Assembly: GCA_019454225.1 (NCBI GenBank)
Contig: CP075370.1
Coordinates: forward strand, 3,776,001 to 3,840,000
Length of the DNA stretch: 64,000 nucleotides
Reading direction: 5' to 3'
DNA from: Paracoccaceae bacterium
GTDB taxonomy: Bacteria > Pseudomonadota > Alphaproteobacteria > Rhodobacterales > Rhodobacteraceae
Shown here: one piece after another, positions 1 to 9,518 of the stretch
Layout: each line of letters opens with the position of its first letter
Position numbering within the stretch: position 1 is the first letter of the stretch
Made by a program: the position numbers and the translations under genes
The notes under the pieces: model-generated
Seen by the model: the letters and a program-made list of their open reading frames with translations, nothing else
Databases searched by the model: none
What the model was told of the DNA's origin: nothing

Positions 1-535
1 TGTCGCGGTTGCGCCCCTTGACCACGGCCGCCTGCCGGAACACGCCCTCGAACGAGAACCCCAGACGCTGCGCGGCACGCCGCGACGGCAGGTTGGCCGC
101 GTCGCATTTCCATTCGTAGCGGCGGTAGCCGAGCGCGAAGGCATGCCCCATCATCAGCACCATCGCCTCGGTCGCCGCCGGGCTGCGCTGCAAGGCGGGG
201 GTCAGGCAGATGTGACCGACCTCGATCGAGCCCGCCGCCGGGTCGATCCGCAGGTAGGAGGCAAGGCCCGCCGCCCCGCCGCCCGTCGGAACGAGCGACA
301 GGAACACCACGTCGTCACGCTGCGCCGCCTGCTCCAGCCAGGCGCGATGCGCGGCCGCGTCGGGAAAGGGGCCATAGGGCAGATAGCCGAACACCTCGGG
401 CGCAGCCGCCATCGCGGCGATGAGATCGGCGCCATGCCGGGACGGATCCAGCGGTTCCAGCCGCACATGCCGCCCCGCGAGCACCGGACGCCCCGGCCCC
501 GGCGGTGGCCGCCACCCCGACAGATCGCCCGCCAT
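1..535 (-). CDS. GNAT family N-acetyltransferase (RimJ/RimL-like), 3' end outside window
   Basis: The minus-strand frame opens with ATG at 533-535 and stays open to the window edge, so about 178 residues are seen and the C-terminus is missing. The visible end carries the typical RimJ/RimL signature: a YEWKCDA stretch, NLPSRRAAQRLGFSFEG (acetyl-CoA pocket and C-terminal helix), then a Phe-Arg-Gln strand. Family members acetylate N-terminal or side-chain amines; no substrate can be inferred here. Longer overlapping frames in other phases lack this signature. It lies 65 bp downstream of the DUF1501 gene on the same strand and could be its last operon member. Confidence 0.8.
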   Translation of the reverse strand, partial: MAGDLSGWRPPPGPGRPVLAGRHVRLEPLDPSRHGADLIAAMAAAPEVFGYLPYGPFPDAAAHRAWLEQAAQRDDVVFLSLVPTGGGAAGLASYLRIDPAAGSIEVGHICLTPALQRSPAATEAMVLMMGHAFALGYRRYEWKCDAANLPSRRAAQRLGFSFEGVFRQAAVVKGRNRD

Positions 536-600
536 CCCGCACCCTCCGTTCCCGACGGGTCAGCGGTGCCACGAAGCCGGGTCGGCGGCAAGCGTTCCGA

Positions 601-1872
601 TCAGAGCAGAAGCCCCGGATCGGACGATCCCATGTCGAGACCGGGGAACACCGTTCCTTCCAGCAGCGCACGGTCAAAGCCGAACATGCCGCGCATCGCC
701 CAGGCGGCCCAGGCCCGGACGTCCGAGGTCGGCATCAGGTCGCGCCGGTCATAGAGATCGGCCTCGGCCAGGCCCGGCCAGCGGCCGAACACCTGCCCGC
801 CGCGCAATGCGCCGCCCGCCAGCACCATCGCGCCGCCGGTCCCGTGGTCGGTCCCGCGCGAGCCATTCTCGGCCACGGTGCGCCCGAACTCGGTCATCGC
901 GACGAACAGCGTGCGCCCCCAGACCGGATCGCCCAGCCTTTCGCGCAGCCGCAGCACGATGCGCTGAAGCCGCAGCATCGGGGCCTGCACCGCACCCGCC
1001 TGCGCGCGGTGCGTATCCCAGCCGCCCAGCGACAGCGCGGCGATGCGCGTGTCGGCCCGCAGGCGCTGCGCGGCGAAATCGACCAGCGCGTCGATATCGG
1101 CCAGACGCACCGCAGGGGCCTCGACCGGCGGGGCCATCATGCCGCCGATCATGCCGGTGTCGTCGTCCTCGTCGGCGGCGGCAAGCGCGGTTTCATCCAC
1201 CAGCATCACGGCATCGGCCGCCGCGTCGCGGAACAGCGGATCGTCATGATAGAGGTGTTCCAGCAGCAGCTTGCCCTGCGCGCTGAGCGGCAGCTTCTGG
1301 TCGGGCATCCAGCTGAGCGTCGGCGCGCGACCGGCCAGCAGCGGCAGCGCCTCGCGACCCACGGCGATCGCGGTTTCGCCCTGCAGGCCGGGCACCGCCT
1401 GAAGCATGCGGTTCAGCCACCCCTCGCGCCGCAGCCCGGCTGCCGTGGCTTCGGCCAGTCCGGCGCCCGGCAGGTTCGGGTCAAGCCCCGCCTCAAGCAG
1501 GTCCTGCCCGTCGAAATGGCTGCGCTTGTCGCGATAGGGGGTGGATGTGGCATGCACAAAGCCAAGCTGGCCCGCCTGCCACAGCGGCATCAGCCCGTCC
1601 ATGCTGCGGTGCAGGGCGAACCGGTTGGTCAGCGGGATCGCCCCCTCGCCGGTGCCCAGGTTGGGCCGCAGCCGGGCAAAGTCCGCATCGCCCAGCGGCT
1701 GCAGCAGATCGAGCCCGTCCATCGCACCGCGCAGGATCACCACCACCAGCCGGTGGTCGCCGGGAAGGCCCCGCCCCGCCGCCAGCGTCATCGTGTTCAG
1801 CAGCGGAAACGCCGCCGCCGAACAGCCCATCGCACCCAGGCCCCGCAGGAAAGCTCGCCGATCCATTGCCAT
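601..1872 (-). CDS. DUF1501 domain protein, Tat-exported
   Basis: A protein of 423 residues. Residues 4-10 (DRRAFLR) followed by a hydrophobic stretch form a twin-arginine signal, so export in folded form is expected. DUF1501 members have an alkaline-phosphatase/sulfatase-like fold; visible landmarks are RGAMDGLD at residues 48-55, TEFGRT near 328 and DHGTGG near 341. No reaction has been assigned to the family as far as I know. The start at 1872 has an AAGGA three bases upstream; a second in-frame ATG two codons later is possible. The gene begins 12 bp after the DUF1800 stop, so the two are very probably co-transcribed, as this pair is in many bacteria. Confidence 0.88.
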   Translation of the reverse strand: MAMDRRAFLRGLGAMGCSAAAFPLLNTMTLAAGRGLPGDHRLVVVILRGAMDGLDLLQPLGDADFARLRPNLGTGEGAIPLTNRFALHRSMDGLMPLWQAGQLGFVHATSTPYRDKRSHFDGQDLLEAGLDPNLPGAGLAEATAAGLRREGWLNRMLQAVPGLQGETAIAVGREALPLLAGRAPTLSWMPDQKLPLSAQGKLLLEHLYHDDPLFRDAAADAVMLVDETALAAADEDDDTGMIGGMMAPPVEAPAVRLADIDALVDFAAQRLRADTRIAALSLGGWDTHRAQAGAVQAPMLRLQRIVLRLRERLGDPVWGRTLFVAMTEFGRTVAENGSRGTDHGTGGAMVLAGGALRGGQVFGRWPGLAEADLYDRRDLMPTSDVRAWAAWAMRGMFGFDRALLEGTVFPGLDMGSSDPGLLL

Positions 1873-1884
1873 CGTCCTTGCCCC

Positions 1885-3252
1885 TTAACGCCGGTTGAAC
1901 ATCGGCGAGGCCAGCACCAGCCCCACCGCTTCGGGTCGTGTCTCGGCCCGCTCCACCGCCCAGAGCAACCGGCCGTCCGCCAGCGGCCCCAGCGCCGTCC
2001 GCGCCAGCACCACCGGTTCGGGCAGGTCGGGCACCAGCTTTCGCGGGGTTTCCATGGCAAAGGCGATACGGGCCGCCAGAAGCTGCGGGGTGATCCAGGC
2101 TTCGGCCTCCTCGGGCCAGCCATCGGGGCCGCGCGGCCTCTGCCACGGCTGGCCCATCGCCGACATCGGCGACAGAAGGTGGTGGCGGAAGGTCTTTTCC
2201 GGCATCTCCAGAACCTGGGCGCCGGTGACGCCCAGCACGCGCAGGCTGGCCAGAACCAGGTCGTAGGGCTGGCGCGTCTTGCCCAGTTCCGGGGCCCAGG
2301 CCGCCGGATGATCCAGAAGCGCGCCATAGACCGCCATCAGATCACCGCCGGTATCGGCAAAGGCCCGCCCGATCGTCGCGGCGATCCCCGGGTCGGGCGT
2401 GTCCGACACGAAATGCACGGCCAGCTTGCGGCCGATATGCGCCGCCGTCTCGGGGTGCAGGGCCAGATCGTTCAGGACGTCGCGGATCGGCTCGATCCCG
2501 TTGTCGCCATAGGTCTTGCCCAGCACCGTCTCGGGTCCGGGTTCGGCCCAGTTGCGGCGGAACACGGTGCCCGTTTCGCTGTCGACCCCCAGCCCGGTCA
2601 GCAGCTCGGCCAGTTGGCGGATGTCGGCCTGCGTGTAGGCCGCACCCACGCCCAGCGTGTGCAGTTCGATCAGTTCGCGCGCCAGGTTCTCGTTCAGGCC
2701 GCGCTTGCGCTGCTTGCCCATGGGCGAGTTCGGCCCCATCGACCCCACCTGGTCGAGGTAGCTGAGCATCGCGGGATGCATGGTCACCGCCGTCAGAAGG
2801 TCGGCGAAGCGTCCGGTCAGGTTGGGGCGGATCGCATCCTCGATCAGCACGCCGGGCAGCGGCTGGTCGGGGCCGACGCGCGGGCGCACGGTAAAGTGGT
2901 CCGCCCAGAACCGGACCAGCCGTTCGCGGAAACCGTCGGTCGCGTCGAGCGCGCGCGCCATCCGCGCCCGCGCCGCCCGGATCGCCAGGCCGCGCACCAC
3001 GGCGGCCGTTTCGCGCAGTTCGTCACCCTCGGGCGTTCCGGCCCGGATCGCGTCGCGCCGGGCGCGGCGCGCCGCGAAGGTGGCGACGATGGCCGGAAAG
3101 ACCTCGGGGCCCCGGGGGGCAGGTATGGCGGTGGCGGTGGCATCGGGGCCGGCCAGCAGTGCCAGCATGGCCCCCGGATCGTCGGCCGCATCCGGCGGCA
3201 GCGGCAATCCGGTTCCGAAGCGCAGGGCGGCGATGTCGCGGCGTGTCAGCAT
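1885..3252 (-). CDS. DUF1800 domain protein
   Basis: A protein of 455 residues from the ATG at 3252 (MLTRRDIAALRFGTG). A longer frame to 3297 exists, but its first 15 residues look non-coding. Family hallmarks are RFWADHFTV near residue 112 and NENLARELIELHTLG near 184, followed by a LAELLTGLG segment. DUF1800 proteins are of unknown function and nearly always sit beside DUF1501. The initial segment is not a convincing signal peptide. It is the upstream member of the pair, transcribed first, 12 bp before DUF1501. The function may lie in the cell envelope, judging only from the partner's Tat signal. Confidence 0.88.
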   Translation of the reverse strand: MLTRRDIAALRFGTGLPLPPDAADDPGAMLALLAGPDATATAIPAPRGPEVFPAIVATFAARRARRDAIRAGTPEGDELRETAAVVRGLAIRAARARMARALDATDGFRERLVRFWADHFTVRPRVGPDQPLPGVLIEDAIRPNLTGRFADLLTAVTMHPAMLSYLDQVGSMGPNSPMGKQRKRGLNENLARELIELHTLGVGAAYTQADIRQLAELLTGLGVDSETGTVFRRNWAEPGPETVLGKTYGDNGIEPIRDVLNDLALHPETAAHIGRKLAVHFVSDTPDPGIAATIGRAFADTGGDLMAVYGALLDHPAAWAPELGKTRQPYDLVLASLRVLGVTGAQVLEMPEKTFRHHLLSPMSAMGQPWQRPRGPDGWPEEAEAWITPQLLAARIAFAMETPRKLVPDLPEPVVLARTALGPLADGRLLWAVERAETRPEAVGLVLASPMFNRR

Positions 3253-3371
3253 GGCGGCGTCCGGGTTCCAAGGGTTGCGGCGGGGGCAGGCTAGCATGTG
3301 CCCGCCGCCCCCCGCACCTCACCTTTACGCGCAATGCGCGGGTTTCCGTCGCCCGGTGGGCAGACGCCCGC

Positions 3372-5153
3372 TCAGGCGTCCTTGGGCACAACCCGCAGCC
3401 GCAGGTCACGCAGCTGTTCGTTGGTGGGCTCGCTGGGCGCGCCCATCAGCAGGTCCTCGGCCCGCTGGTTCATCGGGAACATGATGACCTCGCGGATGTT
3501 CGCCTCATCGGCCAGCAGCATCACGGCGCGGTCGATCCCCATGGCGCAGCCGCCGTGCGGGGGCGCGCCGTAGCGGAAGGCCTTGACCATGCCGCCGAAC
3601 CGCTTCTCGACCTCGGACGCCGGGTATCCGGCAAGTTCGAACGCCTTGAACATGATCTCGGGCTTGTGGTTGCGGATGCCGCCACTGATCAACTCGTATC
3701 CGTTGCAGGCAAGGTCATACTGGTAGGCATGCACCTTCAGCGGGTCGCCCATCAGCGCGTCAAGCCCGCCCTGCGGCATCGAGAAGGGGTTGTGCGAAAA
3801 GTCGATCCCTCCCTCGTCGGTCTTTTCATACATCGGGAAATCGACGATCCAGGCAAAGCGGAAGGTATCGGTTTCCGACAGCCCCAGTTCGCGGCCGATC
3901 TCGTTGCGCGCCCGGCCCGCCACGGGCTCGAACACCTCGGGCTTGCCGCCGAGGAAAAAGGCCGCGTCCCCGAGGCCGAGGCCGAGTTGCTGGCGGATTG
4001 CTTCAGTGCGTTCGGGACCGAGGGCTTTTGCGATGGGGCCAGCGGCCTCGGTGCCCGACCCGTCCTCGGCCTGGCGCCAGAAGATATAGCCCATCCCCGG
4101 CAGCCCTTCCTTCTGGGCAAAGGCGTTCATCCGGTCGGCGAACTTGCGGCTGCCGCCGGTGGGGGCGGGGATGGCGCGGACCTCGTTGCCTTCCTGCTCC
4201 AGCAGTTTCGCGAAGATCGCAAAGCCCGAGCCGCGGAAGTGGTCCGACACGTCCTGCATCCGGATCGGGTTGCGCAGGTCGGGCTTGTCCGACCCATACC
4301 ATTTCAGCGCGTCGCGATAGGCGATGCGCGGCCAGTCAGAATGCACGGTGCGGCCGCCGCCGAACTCCTCGAACAGGCCCTGGATCACCGGCTGCACGGC
4401 GGCAAAGACATCCTCCTGCTCGACAAAGGACATCTCGACGTCAAGCTGGTAGAAATCGGTGGGGCTGCGGTCGGCGCGGGGGTCCTCATCGCGGAAACAG
4501 GGCGCGATCTGGAAATAGCGGTCGAACCCCGCGACCATGATCAATTGCTTGAACTGCTGCGGGGCCTGCGGCAGGGCATAGAACTTGCCCGGATGCAGGC
4601 GCGAGGGGACAAGGAAGTCGCGCGCGCCCTCGGGCGAGGACGCGGTGATGATCGGCGTCTGGAATTCGGTAAAGCCCTGGTCCCACATGCGGTTGCGGAT
4701 CGACCGCACCACGTTCGACCGCAGCATCATGTTGGCATGCAGCTTTTCGCGGCGCAGGTCGAGGAAGCGATAGGTCAGCCGCGTCTCCTCGGGATAGTCG
4801 ACCTCGCCGAACACCGGCATCGGCAGCTCGTCGGCGGCCCCCAGCACCGCCATCCCGGTGACATAGACCTCGATCTCGCCGGTCGGAATCTTCGGGTTCA
4901 CCAGCGCCGCGTCACGCGCCTTGACCCGGCCATCGACCCGGATCACCCATTCGGCCCGCACCGTTTCCAGCGCGGCAAAGGCCGGGCTGTCGCTGTCGGC
5001 CAGCACCTGGGTGATGCCGTAGTGGTCGCGCAGGTCGATGAACAGCACCCCGCCGTGATCGCGCACGCGGTGAACCCAGCCGGACAGCCTGACCTCCTGC
5101 CCCACATGCGATGTGTTCAGGGCGGCGCAGGTGTGGCTGCGATAGGCGTGCAT
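3372..5153 (-). CDS. aspS: Aspartyl-tRNA synthetase (AspRS)
   Basis: A protein of 593 residues, the normal bacterial AspRS length. It charges tRNA-Asp with aspartate in the cytoplasm. In order: an OB-fold anticodon domain (residues about 1-110, [14 protein letters not shown]), a class II catalytic core with motif 2 [11 protein letters not shown] near 219, an inserted GAD domain in the middle, and motif 3 [13 protein letters not shown] near 533. The C-terminal [19 protein letters not shown] is typical of alphaproteobacteria. Start chosen at MHAYRSHTC (5151-5153); upstream in-frame sequence is GC-rich filler. Whether it also charges tRNA-Asn cannot be decided from this window. A good promoter lies 47-75 bp upstream. 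Confidence 0.97.
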   Translation of the reverse strand: MHAYRSHTCAALNTSHVGQEVRLSGWVHRVRDHGGVLFIDLRDHYGITQVLADSDSPAFAALETVRAEWVIRVDGRVKARDAALVNPKIPTGEIEVYVTGMAVLGAADELPMPVFGEVDYPEETRLTYRFLDLRREKLHANMMLRSNVVRSIRNRMWDQGFTEFQTPIITASSPEGARDFLVPSRLHPGKFYALPQAPQQFKQLIMVAGFDRYFQIAPCFRDEDPRADRSPTDFYQLDVEMSFVEQEDVFAAVQPVIQGLFEEFGGGRTVHSDWPRIAYRDALKWYGSDKPDLRNPIRMQDVSDHFRGSGFAIFAKLLEQEGNEVRAIPAPTGGSRKFADRMNAFAQKEGLPGMGYIFWRQAEDGSGTEAAGPIAKALGPERTEAIRQQLGLGLGDAAFFLGGKPEVFEPVAGRARNEIGRELGLSETDTFRFAWIVDFPMYEKTDEGGIDFSHNPFSMPQGGLDALMGDPLKVHAYQYDLACNGYELISGGIRNHKPEIMFKAFELAGYPASEVEKRFGGMVKAFRYGAPPHGGCAMGIDRAVMLLADEANIREVIMFPMNQRAEDLLMGAPSEPTNEQLRDLRLRVVPKDA

Positions 5154-5199
5154 GGGCGGACCTTTCCGGGGCGCGGGGCGCGTTGGGCGTAACCGCGCC

Positions 5200-5228
5200 G
5201 ATACACCGCGCGGCCCCGCCGAAGTCAA
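5200..5228 (-). promoter_or_regulatory. Predicted sigma-70 promoter of aspS
   Basis: On the minus strand TTGACT (5223-5228) is followed after exactly 17 bp by TGTATC (5200-5205). The -35 box matches consensus at five of six positions, the -10 at three. The predicted transcript start is about 40 bp before the aspS ATG. Prediction by eye only. Confidence 0.5.
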
Positions 5229-5421
5229 GCCCGACACCGGCCGGCGCTGCCGGGACGGCGCGGCCGGCCGCCGCCACTGACAGGTTCGCCCCTGCGCCAC
5301 ATTCCGCCCGCTGTTCACTGGCGCACCAAGATGGCGCGGCTGTGCGGGGTGACACGGCGTCATCCGTTCCCCATCTTGCATCGCAACGGGCGATCGCGCC
5401 CACCCTGAAGGGAGACATGCC

Positions 5422-6333
5422 ATGACCGCCATTCCCGGCCTGCACCACGTCACCGCCATATCCGGCAGCGCGCAGGACAACGTCGATTTCTACACCGGCA
5501 CGCTGCGTCAGCGCCTGGTGAAGAAGACCGTGAACTTCGACGCGCCCGACACCTATCACCTGTACTACGGCGACCGCACCGGCCGCCCCGGCACGATCCT
5601 GACGTTCTTTCCCTTCGCCGACGCGGGGCCGGGGCGGGCGGGGCCGGGCATGGCCTCGGCCGTGGCCTATGCGGTGCCGAAGGACGGGTTCGATGCGCTG
5701 ATGGAGGATCTCGCGCTGCGCGCGGTCGATTTCGCAGGTCCGTCGGAACGGTTCGGGGACCGCGTGATCACGCTGACCGCGCCTGACGGCCTGCCTGTGG
5801 AACTGGTCGAGACGGCCGGTGCCCCCGACACCCACGGCTTCCATTCCGTGACGCTGTGGGAACGCAACCCCGACCCGACGATCCGCCTTCTGACCGATGT
5901 GATGGGCTATCAGGTCGCGGGCAGCGAAACCCGCGACGGCACCGAACGCATCCGTCTGGCGGCCCCCGGCGACGCCGAGGCGCGGGTGATCGACGTGATC
6001 CGCCGCGATGCCGCCGCGGCCGGGCGTCCGGGCGCCGGAACGATCCACCACATCGCCTTCCGCGCCCGCACGCAGGACGAGCAGCACGGCTGGCAGGACC
6101 GCCTAGCCACGGCCGGACACCCCACCACACCGGTCATCGACCGGCAGTACTTCAACGCGATCTACTTCCGCGAGCCGGGGGGCGTTCTGTTCGAAATTGC
6201 CACGGACCCGCCGGGATTCGCCGTGGACGAACCTGTGGACAGGCTGGGAAAGGGCTTGATGCTGCCCCCGAAATACGAGGCGGCCCGCGCCCGGATCGAG
6301 CGCGTCCTGCCCGACCTGCGGGTGCCCGCATGA
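5422..6333 (+). CDS. VOC-family ring-cleaving dioxygenase / glyoxalase-like protein (MhqO-like)
   Basis: A protein of 303 residues made of two tandem vicinal-oxygen-chelate modules. Likely metal ligands are the His in [10 protein letters not shown] near the N-terminus, the His in [10 protein letters not shown] in the second half, and the Glu in [14 protein letters not shown]. This two-module layout matches the MhqO/YkcA group, linked in Bacillus to quinone and hydroquinone detoxification; substrate here is inferred only. An AAGGGAG ribosome site precedes the ATG. The stop overlaps the next gene's start (ATGA), so the two are translationally coupled. Confidence 0.85.
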   Translation: MTAIPGLHHVTAISGSAQDNVDFYTGTLRQRLVKKTVNFDAPDTYHLYYGDRTGRPGTILTFFPFADAGPGRAGPGMASAVAYAVPKDGFDALMEDLALRAVDFAGPSERFGDRVITLTAPDGLPVELVETAGAPDTHGFHSVTLWERNPDPTIRLLTDVMGYQVAGSETRDGTERIRLAAPGDAEARVIDVIRRDAAAAGRPGAGTIHHIAFRARTQDEQHGWQDRLATAGHPTTPVIDRQYFNAIYFREPGGVLFEIATDPPGFAVDEPVDRLGKGLMLPPKYEAARARIERVLPDLRVPA

Positions 6334-6974
6334 TCCGCGCGGGCGCCCCGGCCGCCCGCGCCACCGCTGGGGTCGTGATGTTGCACGGCCGCGGCGGGTC
6401 GGGCGCCGATATCCTGTCGCTGCTGGACCACGCGGGCCTGCCCGACATCGCCGCCATCGCCCCCGAGGCGCAGGGCAACAGCTGGTGGCCCAGTTCGTTC
6501 CTCGCGCCCGCCGCGCAGATGGAGCCGTTCCTGGCGCGGGGGATCGCGGCCGTCGCCACGGCCCTCGACCGGCTGGAGGCCGAGGGGATCGCCCGCGACC
6601 GGCTGTGGCTTCTGGGGTTCTCGCAGGGGGCCTGCCTGGCACTGGAAAGCTTCGCGCGGTCGGGTCAGGGACTGGCGGGGGTGTTCGGACTTTCCGGCGG
6701 GCTGGTCGGCACCGCCGACACCGGCCCGCCGCTGCCCGCGCTCCATGACCATGCCGACAAGGTGCTGGCCTATCCCGGCAGACGCGATGGCGCGCGGGTC
6801 TGGATGTCGGTGCACGAACGCGATCCGCACATCCCCCTGAAACGCGTGCAGGACAGCGCGGCCACCCTGTCGGCGATGGGCGCCCGGGTGGAAACCCGCG
6901 TCCACCATGGCGCCGGCCACGGCATCACGCAGGATGACATCGCGGCGCTGCGCGGTGCGCTCAATCGCGCGTGA
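6330..6974 (+). CDS. Carboxylesterase/phospholipase family alpha/beta hydrolase (MhqD-like)
   Basis: A protein of 214 residues. The triad is readable: oxyanion loop LHGRGGSG, nucleophile elbow GFSQGACL, acid in ERDPHIPL, and histidine in HHGAGHGIT near the C-terminus. Size and motifs fit the short carboxylesterase/phospholipase family that includes MhqD. Its ATG overlaps the stop of the VOC gene by four bases, and the same gene pair occurs in other bacteria, which supports joint action on quinone-type electrophiles (inference). The last codons and the stop lie in the first copy of a 23-bp tandem duplication. Confidence 0.85.
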   Translation: MIRAGAPAARATAGVVMLHGRGGSGADILSLLDHAGLPDIAAIAPEAQGNSWWPSSFLAPAAQMEPFLARGIAAVATALDRLEAEGIARDRLWLLGFSQGACLALESFARSGQGLAGVFGLSGGLVGTADTGPPLPALHDHADKVLAYPGRRDGARVWMSVHERDPHIPLKRVQDSAATLSAMGARVETRVHHGAGHGITQDDIAALRGALNRA

Positions 6975-7009
6975 CCCCTCCGGGCGATCGCGCGTGACCC
7001 CTCCGGGCG
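6964..7009. repeat. Perfect 23-bp tandem duplication
   Basis: Bases 6964-6986 are repeated exactly at 6987-7009 (unit begins ATCGCGCGTGACCCC). The first copy contains the hydrolase stop codon; the second fills the gap up to the ptsP stop at 7010. It looks like a recent slip duplication between convergent genes. Confidence 0.9.
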
Positions 7010-9253
7010 TCAGCCCGGCACGCCCGACAGATAGTCCATCACCGCGCTGCGGACGCTTTCTGCGCCCGCCGCGCGGGCCTCGACGATGGCGCTGCGCAGG
7101 TCGGCCAGGCTGATCCGGCGCAGCAGCGCCTTGACCGGCCCGATCGAGGCGGGCCGCATCGACAGCGTGCGGAACCCGATGGCGGCGAAGCACGCGGCCT
7201 CGACCGGCCGCCCCGCATCCTCGCCGCAGAACGACAGCGGCGTGCCCGCCTCGGCGCAGCGGGCGACGACGGTTTCAAGGAACGTCAGGAACGACGCGTT
7301 CAGCACGTCATAGCGGCGGCGCACGCGCTCGTTCTCGCGGTCGGCGGCAAAGAAGAACTGCTTCAGGTCGTTGCCGCCCACCGACACGAAATCGGCCATC
7401 TGGAAGAAGGCGCGCGGGGCATAGGCGAGGCTCGGGGTCTCCAGCATCGCGCCGATGTCCAGCCGGGCGGGCGCCGGCGTGCCCATGCGCACCTCGCGGT
7501 CAAGCTGGGCCATCACATGCCCCCGCGCCGCCGTGAACTCGGCCTGTTCGGTGACGAAGGGGAACATGATGGCCAGGGGCCGCCCGGCCGCCGCGCGGAT
7601 CAGCGCCTGCGCCTGCATCCGCAGGACACCGGGCTTGTCCAGACCCACACGGATCGCGCGCCAGCCCATCGCGGGGTTGGGTTCATCCTGCGGCTTCATG
7701 TAGGGCAGCACCTTGTCCGACCCGATGTCCAGCGTTCGGAACGCCACCCGGCGCCCGCGCGCCGCATCCATCACCCGGGCATAGAGCCGGGCAAGCTCGT
7801 CGCGCTTCGGCATCTGGCTGCGCACCAGGAACTGCAACTCGGTGCGGAACAGCCCGACGCCCTCGGCGCCCGACCCCTCCAGACTGGGCAGGTCGGCCAT
7901 CAGCCCCGCGTTCATGTGCAGCGCCACCGTGGTGCCGCAGCGTGCGGTGGCGGGCAGGTCGCGCAGGCCCGCATAGCGCTTCTGCGCCTCGGCCTGCATC
8001 GCCATCTTGTCGCGGAAGGCATTGGCCACCGTATCCTCGGGGCGCAGGTGCACGATCCCCTGGTCGCCGTCCACCAGGATCGCGTCGCCGTTCAGCGCCT
8101 CCTGCGTGATGCGGTCGGCGTGGATCACCAGCGGAATCGCCAGGGCCCGCGCCACGATCGCCGCATGGCTGCCGACCGATCCTTCCTGCAGCACCACGCC
8201 GCGCAGCTTGCGTCCGTATTCCAGCAGTTCCGCGGGCCCGATGTTGCGTGCCACCAGCACCGGATCGTCGGGCATCTCGGCCCCGGTGTTCTGGCCCTGC
8301 CCGGTCAGGATCCGCAGCAGGCGGTTCGACAGGTCGTCCAGATCGTGAAGGCGGTCGCGCAGATAGGCATCGGGCACCTGTTCCAGCCGCGCGCGGGTGG
8401 CCGACTGTTCCTTTTCCACCGCCGCCTCGGCCGACAGGCCAAGCGCGATGTCCTCTTCCATCCGGCGCAGCCATCCGCGCGAATTGGCGAACATGCGATA
8501 GGCTTCCAGGACCTGCTTCTGGTCCTTGTCCAGGCTCTCGACCGACAGAAGGTCATCGACCGACACGCGCAGCTGCCCGACCGCCTCGCGGATGCGCTCG
8601 ATCTCGGTCAGCGGGTCGTCGGCCACGGGGTTCGTGACCACCACGCGCGGTTCGTGCAGCCACACGCGGCCTTCGGCGCTGCCCTCCTGCCCGACGGTGC
8701 CGCGGAACATCACCGGCTGGCGGTGCAGCGCCTTCATGCCGCCCTCGTCGCCCGCAAAGGCGCCAAGCTCGGTCATCTCGGCCAGCACCATCGCCACGAC
8801 CTCGATGGCATAGACCTCGTCGTCCGAATAGGTGCGCGCCTCCTTCGACTGGACGACCAGAACCCCCAGCCGCTCTCCGACCCGCTGGATCGGCACACCC
8901 AGAAAGCTGGAATAGATTTCCTCGCCCGTCTCGGGCATGAAGCGGAAGCCCTTTTCGGCGGGTGCGTCGGCAGTGTTCACCGGTGCCGCGCTGCGGGCGA
9001 CCCGGCCCACCAGCCCCTCGCCCAGCCGCATCCGGGTCTGGTGGACGGCTTCCTTCTTCAAGCCCTGCGTCGCGCACAGTTCCAGCGTCTCGGGGTCGCG
9101 GAACAGGTAGATCGAACACACCTCGGTGCCCATCGAATCCGCGATCAGCCGGACGATGCGGTCCAGCCGGTCCTGCCCCTTGCCGGGCAGCGCCAGACTG
9201 TCGCGCAGACGGCGCAACAGCTTGCGGCTTTCGCTTTCGGTCCGTTCCGGCAT
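7010..9253 (-). CDS. ptsP: PTS-Ntr enzyme I, phosphoenolpyruvate-protein phosphotransferase
   Basis: A protein of 747 residues, usual PtsP length. It takes phosphate from PEP and starts the nitrogen-PTS relay to NPr and EIIA-Ntr in the cytoplasm. An N-terminal GAF domain (about residues 15-165) distinguishes it from sugar enzyme I. The phospho-histidine is His363 in SVGSHAAIVARAL. The C-terminal PEP-binding barrel shows NPAMGWRAIR and the active cysteine in SFCGEDAGRP. Start chosen at MPERTESESRK; a longer frame upstream to 9568 is GC-rich filler. lysC lies 0.7 kb upstream on the same strand, separated by the oppositely oriented GFA gene. Confidence 0.95.
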   Translation of the reverse strand: MPERTESESRKLLRRLRDSLALPGKGQDRLDRIVRLIADSMGTEVCSIYLFRDPETLELCATQGLKKEAVHQTRMRLGEGLVGRVARSAAPVNTADAPAEKGFRFMPETGEEIYSSFLGVPIQRVGERLGVLVVQSKEARTYSDDEVYAIEVVAMVLAEMTELGAFAGDEGGMKALHRQPVMFRGTVGQEGSAEGRVWLHEPRVVVTNPVADDPLTEIERIREAVGQLRVSVDDLLSVESLDKDQKQVLEAYRMFANSRGWLRRMEEDIALGLSAEAAVEKEQSATRARLEQVPDAYLRDRLHDLDDLSNRLLRILTGQGQNTGAEMPDDPVLVARNIGPAELLEYGRKLRGVVLQEGSVGSHAAIVARALAIPLVIHADRITQEALNGDAILVDGDQGIVHLRPEDTVANAFRDKMAMQAEAQKRYAGLRDLPATARCGTTVALHMNAGLMADLPSLEGSGAEGVGLFRTELQFLVRSQMPKRDELARLYARVMDAARGRRVAFRTLDIGSDKVLPYMKPQDEPNPAMGWRAIRVGLDKPGVLRMQAQALIRAAAGRPLAIMFPFVTEQAEFTAARGHVMAQLDREVRMGTPAPARLDIGAMLETPSLAYAPRAFFQMADFVSVGGNDLKQFFFAADRENERVRRRYDVLNASFLTFLETVVARCAEAGTPLSFCGEDAGRPVEAACFAAIGFRTLSMRPASIGPVKALLRRISLADLRSAIVEARAAGAESVRSAVMDYLSGVPG

Positions 9254-9518
9254 CGCGGTCCGCCGCTCCCTCGTTTGCACCTCTATAGGAAAGCGGCGGG
9301 TTCTTGGCGAGGGGCGACGCGCGCGCGGGCAGGCCAATGGGGGCAGTCTGCCGAAAATCGGGGCAGCACCCGGCGGCGCGGCGCGGATGGCGCCACGACC
9401 GGCCGGCAGGTTCGGGCGACCGGCGGGCGGGGCCCGCACCCGCGCCATGGACGCAGGGCGCGCGGGTCGATAGGCTGCCGCATGCGATCGGGAAGGGGCA
9501 TCGGGAGGGGGCGGGGGC

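Noticed and set aside
505-3294. A 929-codon open frame on the plus strand opposite DUF1501/DUF1800
   Set aside because: Arg/Gln/His-rich composition, no domain, and antisense to two clear family proteins; a by-product of high GC.
3253-3297. Fifteen-codon upstream extension of DUF1800
   Set aside because: Proline and cysteine-rich without signal-peptide character; the internal ATG gives the typical family start.
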